A DNA stretch of 64,000 bases from Uloborus plumipes. Taxonomy: Eukaryota > Arthropoda > Arachnida > Araneae > Uloboridae. The stretch is taken from positions 124,001-188,000 of the forward strand of contig JAXGGA010000068.1 of the NCBI GenBank assembly GCA_038373865.1, written 5' to 3'. Made by a program: the position numbers and the translations under genes. The notes under the pieces were generated by a model. It worked only from the letters and a program-made list of their open reading frames with translations, did no database searches and was not told the origin of the DNA. Below, piece after piece: positions 56,969 through 64,000 of the stretch. How positions within the stretch are numbered: position 1 is the first letter of the stretch; each line of letters begins with the position of its first letter.

Positions 56969-58559
56969 CTATATCCGTTGAATTTCAAAATCCTATAGAT
57001 TTCATTCAAAAATATTCTTTCCATTTTCCTGGCTCAATAAAATTCTTTCCTACTATTAATTTGCGGCGCTTACCAAGAAATAATAATAATAGACAGCAAA
57101 AACTTTCAAATTAGAAAACAAACACTGCGCTATGTATTCAATTTCCCAATTCATCGGTGACCTGCTTCCTTTTCATCTTCGTTTCGGCACTTTCTCCCTG
57201 AAGACCTACTGCGGACGATTTTAAAACTAGAACCCCTCTTCCCCCCTTCTTTTAGAAACCCAACAATCCCTTTGCTTTGCCCTCCTCCCCTCCTCACGCA
57301 CTCCCACGCAGTTTAAAGACTCTTTTTAAACGTAAAGAAGTAACCGTTGAAAGGCCTTGCTTCAGGGACAGACTGAGTCTGGATATATTTTTATGTTTGG
57401 ATTCTGTCGCTGGATATTTTTCTTCAATTCCAGTAAAGGTCTTATTTTTTTCTTTTGTGTTCTTTAATTTTGTTTTCTGATATTGTTCTTTGACTATATT
57501 AATTTCTACGAAATGGAGCGGATTAGTTGAATAGTGTGCAATATTTTAGAGAATCGTTACAAAGATTTCGTGTGTAGTTTGACGTGCGTAGTTTGACGTT
57601 TTTGTTATGGCAAAAACGTTTAACAGGGAACAAGGTATTACTGTATTACAGACAGAAGTGAATGACTGTAGCGGCCTTTATTATTATTAGTATGTTCTGG
57701 ATTTTTTTTAAGTAACTACTCCAACAAAGTCTAAAAGACAGAAAAATTTATTTTGTTGGCATTTTTCTTGAATAAAGATCCTGCACTAAATAACTTCTCT
57801 GCGCTTTGAAATTTTGTTTGATGTCAAAAATCAGATTTTTGTTTTAAAATTAAGTCCCCATTAATTAAACGAGTACTACCTATGAATTAAGTTTCTAGAA
57901 AAGATCATTGACGGATTAACTTCGCGCAGATGTGTTTTTATGTATCAACTAGAGTTTATCAGCCAATGTTTTCCTTTTAGGACTCCATATAGGTAATAAC
58001 AACAAGGACCTGATGATGATTTTATTAATATTAGATTTATTAAAAAGAGACACTTAGCAGAATGTTTACGCATTTATATTTGACACTAAACACACTTAAT
58101 CGTATCTCGGATTGCATTATGCTTCAGGTATTTCCGTTCATGATACAAACTTCTGTTTCACTTCTTTATCCATTAGCAGAAACTCCAGCCTGCGGAGCAC
58201 CGCTCTTATATGTGATTATAATAAAATAGCAATATTATTAAATGGATCACCTTGTACGTGTACCATTTTTAAATTAATTGCTCATAATTAAGTAAATTGA
58301 GATTTTCGACATCTTTGTTTTTCTTCTAGTTGAATTTTACTCCTTTTGCAATAAGAAGTTTTGGCTAGAGTTTATGTAGAAGTTACTTCTTGTTACTACT
58401 TAGTAGTAACAACAGCTGCAATACTGACATGATGATTTCCAAATCGATTTAGTAATACATTTTCAATTCATAAAAGCTCGAAAAGTTTTATTTTTTATTG
58501 CAGATATCCGAAATGGAAATTATTTTTTCAATACTTTCACAATCTTAGTATTCAATTTC
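56969..58559. other. Non-coding stretch, no gene recognised
   Basis: Somewhat GC-richer around 57130-57340, then AT-rich. A short tandem phrase (GTAGTTTGACGT twice near 57573 and 57589) is present. No gene recognised. Confidence 0.4.
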
Positions 58560-59000
58560 TATAATCAGTAATTGGATCTTGAAAAATTCGGCACCCACAT
58601 GACTTCACACCAGGTGTCGCTTTGAAGTATTATTTCTTATTAAAAAGCAATGTTTGTATGTATATAAAAAAGAGCGAACAGAGTCGTGATTTGCTGTCGA
58701 AGGGGGGCCTTCCCTCCTACTGTGACGCGAGCAGCCAACCACAGGGTGCCCCGTAACTCCTTTTGGAAGATTCTGGATGCGCGTGCCTTACACGCTTGTG
58801 CATTTGCATTTCCTCCACGCACGGGCTGTGGGAGGAGGATCAGGTGGAATAATGAAAGAGAGGGGGCTCTCGCACGCCGTTTCCTAGGCAACCCGAATTA
58901 TTGATTAACCCCAGAGCAAGCTGCCACGTCACTAGATGTAATCAAGGGGACCGGATTATAGGACTCCTTCAAAAGGGCGCGTCTCTGATTTTTTTTTCCT
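58560..59000. promoter_or_regulatory. CpG-richer patch with X-box-like and homeodomain motifs
   Basis: Contains GTTTCCTAGGCAAC at 58879-58892, an imperfect RFX X-box (the central AT is reversed). It also has TTTGCATTTCC near the octamer consensus, ATTGATTAAC, TAATCAAGG and GGATTATAGG (Otx/Bicoid-type) within about 200 bp. CpG density is above the flanks. No exon is supported. Regulatory function is inference from motif density. Confidence 0.28.
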
Positions 59001-60479
59001 TCCATCCTCTCTCACGCCGAACTTAAATTGACTCGAGATTCCCTGCTTCTCATAGGTCATTTCTGACTTCTCTTTTATTTGGCCATCCCCTTCGTCTGCC
59101 ACGAATTCATCGGCCTGCCACGTTCTAAAAATCTCCCTCCAAAAAAGAAGCCCGGGTTCATATCAAGCCCGCTATTTCTTCCCCCGTCTCCGAAAAGAAC
59201 GTCTATCTGGCACACACATACCTCTGTCAGTCTTTTTCTCCTTTTCCCAAACCTCCATTTTTATTTATTTATTTTTTTTCCCCTGAACTTCTGATTTCTT
59301 CTTTTCAGTTCGAACCTAACTTCTATCTGGGCTAGACTTTTTGCCGCATGAAAAGAAATCTTCCATATGCCAAACCAAGCAACTGACGGAAAGTATTGTC
59401 GCTAGAGATTTTATTTGCATCTGTATCAACTTTTTTTTTACGAGGAAAAAATTCGAGTGGCACTCATATCTTTCCTACCTGTCCGGCAACTTCGAGCTGA
59501 GTGGTATTTATTTTATAGATGGGATTTGTTTCCAGTAGCTTTTCGTGTTTAGGTTCTCTCATGCAAAATTTTTATTAAATTATATGAAAATGTGCAGAAG
59601 TCTTTCTAACAGTTTAACTGAGGACAAATAAAGAATAAGGGAATTAAAATGTATGTATTCTGAGGCCTCATATATGTCATAAGTTGCTCGATTATCTTTA
59701 TTTTGCTCTTTCAGTAACGGACTATTATAACATAATTTAGTTCGATAAAAGCTGTGTTATTTTGATTTTTATGTGCCTTTATTATTATTATTAGTTTGAT
59801 GTCATTTTTTGTGCCTGAAACCTGAAATTACAATACCAAAAAGTTAATTGATCGTGTAAAAGGAATAAAGATACATTATAAAAATTAACTTTCATTGAGT
59901 AGAAGAACATTTTATTCACCCTGCATTATTGGGAATAAAGGTAGGAATGACAGTTTTATGGAGTTTCATATTCAATGGTTCATTTCAAAAAAACCTCCTT
60001 CTCAAAATGAATTGCGAAATGTAAAATAGGATTGAATATTTTGATACATTTTTTTAAATTTTATATTTTATCTTTGTCGATGTACAGAAAATGTTACTCA
60101 AAAGAATTTCATACATTGGATTAGAAAATAATTTAAATTTAAAGCTAAAAAAGTAATTTATCCATACATATTTTTATTAAAATCAAAATTGCAGTAACTG
60201 TTGCTTCTTTTGTTTTTGCTATTTTACGCCCTGTATTTTTGTTAAATATTGTCTGTATAAAGTCTTGTTCAGCACCTCTTAAAACATCTGAATACATTAA
60301 AATTAAAACTTGCCTAAATGTCAAATCGTAAACATGTGTCGTTCAATTTTATTTAATTGTTTTGAGTCAAAAAATACTTATTCCTTAATTTTACCTACGA
60401 CCGTTTCTAGCAACTTATTATCAATTCATTTTAACTCTAGCGAATAACCTCAAAATGTTTTTTGAATATATGCCTAAAC
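59001..60479. other. AT-rich non-coding stretch
   Basis: No gene or paired termini recognised; it is C/T-rich around 59190-59290. Confidence 0.45.
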
Positions 60480-62134
60480 CAGCGGTGGCCAACCCGCGGC
60501 ACGCGTGCCACAAGTGGCACGGCAGAGCAGGAACAGTGGCACGCGAAGCCTTTTTGAAAAAATTCCAAAATTGAGGAAAAAGTGTCGATCCCAAAAATAT
60601 TGATGAAAACTGAAACCCTTAAACTGATAAATATAATGATATTCTGACGATTAAGTTTCAGAGGCAATGGCTGGCTTACAAATTGTCTGAACTGCAATAT
60701 TGCAAAGTACTTAGCTTTAGCTTCCGACATCCAACGAAAGCTGTGACACTACAGACAATGCTTTAGAAAGCATATTTGTTCTTAACACATGTGATACTTT
60801 CGATGCTGCAGAATGGATTCTTGATCTGCAATAGTTCCAGCTACAGGTGGTGAAATTTCAAAAAAAAAAAAAACTCTGCAACTAAAATTAAAAAAAAAAA
60901 AAACAGATTGGACAGAATTCTGTATGTTTGCACAAATGAAGACTATTGACCTAAAATTGTTTTTCTTACATTACTTGAAATTATTTGTTAAAAACGCTTC
61001 AAAAGTGTCATTAAATTATCTATCACAAATTCTTTGCCAAGGAATGAGACTCTTCCTCTGTTGGTGACCCTGTAGAGCTCACTGCATTAACAAACTACGA
61101 ATTAGAGCTCTGAATGTTTTGTGAACATTTCCTAGGAGAAAGAGAAGAGTATGACAAGGTACTTCTTCATTGAAATATGCGATAGCTCTATCCAAAGGAA
61201 AAATAGTCATAAGATTTCAGAATTTTAGGGAGTGTGTTTTTAAAATTTCTGGAAGGAAAGCAATAAGGACTTGCTACTTAGGAATGAAAAATAGCAATTG
61301 AGTTTAGCTATTTTATCTCTTATTATCTGACATTTAAGTTATTCAAATTTAAGATTGTACAGAAAAAGAGTTTCCTAAACCAGAAAAGACCTTTTACATT
61401 TTTTTATAATGAAACTTTCTTCATCTCTATTTTGAAAAAAAAAAAGAATAAAACAATTAAAATTAATACTGAAAGTAAGCAACCCAAATTTAATAATTTC
61501 CCAATGATATATGGAGAAAATTTTACACCTATTATAAGTATTAATTCAGTGTTAGGCTTCATGATTTTCAAGATGATAAAAAATGCTGAAGCTTTCAAAT
61601 TCTTTGTCTATTTCTTTGCAAGACACTGTGGACATTTAGGTTTTGGACATTCCTACTTGTTATTTACAAACTTAAGCCGCCTGCGCTGTCATAGATTTGG
61701 TTCAAAATACATTGCTAAATATTTTTGGCGATAAATGCGTAAAAATCTAAATACCGTTGAACATTAATTGATAGCACTTAAAACACTTCAACTTCTTAGA
61801 ATTCTCAAGAACTAATCCCGAAATTAAAGACTTGGTAATTTTTAGAATAGAATGTTTCATGTTATTTGTTTCTATTTTAAGCAACTGACAGAACATATGA
61901 AAGTGTTTAACAATAACTATTAATTTCGGACTTCTTTTATCTTTACTATCATTTTAATTTTAATTACTCAGATTTACGAGAAAAAAAAATTGTTTGGAGA
62001 AGAATTATATAGTCAATGAAAAACCTATTTTTATTTTTTAAAAAATGTTCAGTTTGTTGGAAAATACAATGTGGCACGCTGAGCTTTTGCTCTCCAGATA
62101 GTGGCACTCTCCCTAAAAAGGTTGGCCACCCCTG
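60480..62134 (+). mobile_element. hAT element, 1655 bp, perfect 8-bp TSD
   Basis: The termini CAGCGGTGGCCAACC and the complement of GGTTGGCCACCCCTG match at 14 of 15 positions. They are flanked by a perfect target duplication GCCTAAAC (60472-60479 and 62135-62142). GTGGCAC motifs are repeated just inside both ends (two near 60515-60541 and two near 62072-62106), likely transposase-binding sites. The interior is about half the length of an autonomous hAT and holds a decayed transposase fragment, so this is an internally deleted derivative. Confidence 0.93.
61140..61266 (+). pseudogene. Decayed hAT transposase fragment
   Basis: Read on the plus strand, a short run ending VFLKFLEGKQ (61234-61263) resembles the segment after the conserved RWLS motif of hAT transposases of the ZBED/GTF2IRD2-like type. 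Upstream codons keep that register of similarity through CTATCCAAAGGAAAAATAGT but are interrupted by several stops and substitutions. No dimerisation domain or zinc finger is recognisable elsewhere in the element. Clearly non-functional; assignment rests on position inside a hAT element plus weak motif similarity. Confidence 0.4.
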
Positions 62135-62142
62135 GCCTAAAC

Positions 62143-62715
62143 TGTTACCACATTACAAACGCAGTATTTCTTGATTATCTCAATTTAATTAAGTTAAATA
62201 TTTTTTTATCGTAAAATAATAAATATAAAATTCAAGCAGTCTTGCTGAAAATAATCTCACCCCAAAAACTCATTGAGTGAAACACGGGAAAACTGATGGT
62301 TCGTAAGCAGCGCATTTTGAATATATACATGTAATTTTGAATGAAATAATGGAATAATTATATTGATTCTAAAAAAAAAAATATTCTGTATAAGCGGTTC
62401 AGTTTATCATTGTACAATATTACTTGTTATATTTTTAGTGTGAGAGCCTTTTTTCGTATGCTTCATGATAAAGCTATTCAAAATATTAAATTATGTCCTA
62501 AATTTAAGTTTAAATGAAAGAATAAATAAATATACAAATAAAATACGTTTGTCATAGTTAATAACTAGTATTTATAATCATAATGTATATTATTCATGAT
62601 TTATTCTTAAACTCTGACAGTTGTTTCAAATCCTTTCCAAAAGCGTCCTCATTTCTTATTCATAAAAATCGATTTCTTGAAAAACGAAATATTTTAAGTT
62701 TTCATTTTTCAATTT
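62143..62715. other. AT-rich non-coding stretch
   Basis: Nothing recognised. Confidence 0.45.
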
Positions 62716-62905
62716 CTTTCTCAAATGCAAATCCGATCTCTCCGACTGCATCACGTGGTCAATCCTTTACATCATTGGTTGCGTGTTCTCTCTGCTCCGG
62801 TGCTCCTAGCAGACAGGACTTTTCCCAGCTTTCTGATTGGTGGAAGCCCGCGAGAGGGAAGGATTGTTGAATCTTGCGATTGCCATCGTAGGCAAGTTTT
62901 GCTTT
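62716..62905. promoter_or_regulatory. Octamer/E-box/CCAAT motif cluster
   Basis: Contains a perfect POU octamer ATGCAAAT at 62725-62732, a CACGTG E-box at 62752-62757 and two inverted CCAAT boxes (ATTGG at 62774-62778 and 62836-62840). They lie in a 190-bp island that is GC-richer than either flank. This looks like a compact enhancer or promoter. Short open frames on both strands have no domain. No TATA or downstream exon is visible. Confidence 0.3.
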
Positions 62906-64000
62906 CTGTTTTGTTGAAAGTTTGAAAATCAAAAGCATTGTTATGAGAAATTGAGATTGAAAAATGAACGATCGTATGGTCGCGATAAATGCTATTTGGC
63001 AAGACAATGTGTCACTAAAATTATAGTTTTAAATTTCAGGGAGGCTTTGTGTTTTTCTCACTTTTTCTTCCTGCCATGCCGTGATTACGATAGTAAAATT
63101 TTTGCTAAATTAAAAGAGCAAAATGCTTTTTAAAACATTTGTATGAAAAAAATGCAAAAATAATGTTATATTAAAATTATACAATAAATGAAGATAACAT
63201 CACTTCGTAAAAATTTACTTTAAGGCGGGTATGCAACCGTCAAGAGGGGTTATGTAGCTATGTTAGTAGTAGAAATAAAAGGGAAAATAATAAAATAAAA
63301 ATCAAACAAAGGGATCTTGTGTGTAGCAATTTATTTACTGGTGTATACTGTATAAATGTTATTAGAATAGTTTTTAGTTTTTATAAGACGGAAGGCTTTC
63401 GGTATCGGCCGGTATCTGAAAAGTCATAAAGTTTATACATCGAGTTTAGCCTGCAGTTGGTCAAAAAATTTAAATATCAGCTATGTTTGCCAATGGCAAT
63501 TTCTATTTACATTAAATTTGACTCTAAAAGTTAGGTTGACTCTAAAACTAATTTTGCTTCACACTTAATACCTCCTAATATTCGTATGTAAAGTTCGATT
63601 TATAGCTTTTGGTTTTCAATCATGTTTCAAGACTCCTATGTTATTCTGCATCAAAGTGTTGTGTAGTGTTTGGCAATATACATATATTCTTTATTTGTTT
63701 AAAATTATGTATTACTTTTCTTGCTGAAATACTTTATTTCTACTTCTGTTCTTTCTTCATTTTTACAGATCCAATACTTTTAAACTTTTTAGGCAATGGC
63801 AGATATATGAAAATTCTCTATTTTTGTCCCTTGCATACATCCTCATTTGTCAAATTAGACCTGTAAATTTTTTACAATTAGTTATTTGTCTAACCTTCTG
63901 TGCTCAAATTTTGTGCTATTATTTCGATAGCTACCAGTTTTTATCGTACAGAGAACGTTTGTAAGCATTTCTTTGTTCGGTATTGTTGCCACCTTTAACA
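62906..64000. other. AT-rich non-coding stretch to window end
   Basis: No gene, paired termini or CpG patch recognised. A C-terminal plus-strand frame at 63609-63866 is T-rich and domain-free. Confidence 0.45.

Noticed and set aside
60437..60730. 97-residue minus-strand frame spanning the hAT left end
   Set aside because: It crosses the target duplication and terminus of the element, so it cannot be an intact gene of either host or transposon.

Overview
This window is non-coding, AT-rich, repeat-dense DNA from an animal genome. The best guess is an arthropod and quite possibly an arachnid. That guess rests only on repeat content: a Tc1-like element of a lineage common in arthropods, Helentron-related non-autonomous elements with ~145-bp central repeats, piggyBac-like TTAA MITEs and many small hAT derivatives. 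No host exon, tRNA, rRNA, CRISPR array or bacterial-style operon could be supported. The open reading frames present are short, are mostly byproducts of low complexity or of CpG-richer patches, and carry no recognisable domains outside mobile elements. The window therefore looks intergenic or like the inside of a very long intron.

Layout. 0-6.6 kb: AT-rich sequence with small MITEs (91-281, 1463-1710, 5263-5523) and one CpG-dense, promoter-like patch (3990-4345). 6.7-10.9 kb: a nearly intact Tc1 element with TA target duplication (6699-8142), a hAT MITE (8913-9442), and two abutting foldback palindromes (9730-10384 and 10389-10836). 13.6-15.2 kb: first copy of a HINE/DINE-1-like element with ~145-bp tandem repeats. 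18.8-26.7 kb: CpG-richer or motif-rich patches alternating with a hAT MITE and a second HINE-like family (24372-25135, with a 5' fragment at 25281). 26.7-39.8 kb: mostly AT-rich desert with a degenerate short-period array (28965-29430), a piggyBac-like MITE (34006-34535) and a long TA tract. 40.4-42.45 kb: second copy of the first HINE-like family, with a three-unit higher-order duplication.

42.6-47.2 kb is the most unusual segment. A foldback element was split inside a TA tract by a 3.67-kb transposon. That inner transposon has 16-bp perfect termini, ~815-bp inverted arms each holding three 156-bp subrepeats, a one-sided array of a CATTCACATGCCC-like motif, and a frameshifted coding remnant in the loop. 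48-64 kb: more hAT derivatives (48247-48850, 52101-52289, 56822-56968, 60480-62134, three with perfect or 7/8 8-bp target duplications), a second piggyBac-like MITE (52704-53225), a 106-bp direct repeat, and CpG-richer patches with RFX X-box, E-box and octamer-like motifs.

Nothing here works together as a host pathway. The functional logic is that of layered mobile DNA, possibly interspersed with cis-regulatory patches. All family assignments are from visual reading of termini, target duplications and motifs; no database search was possible.
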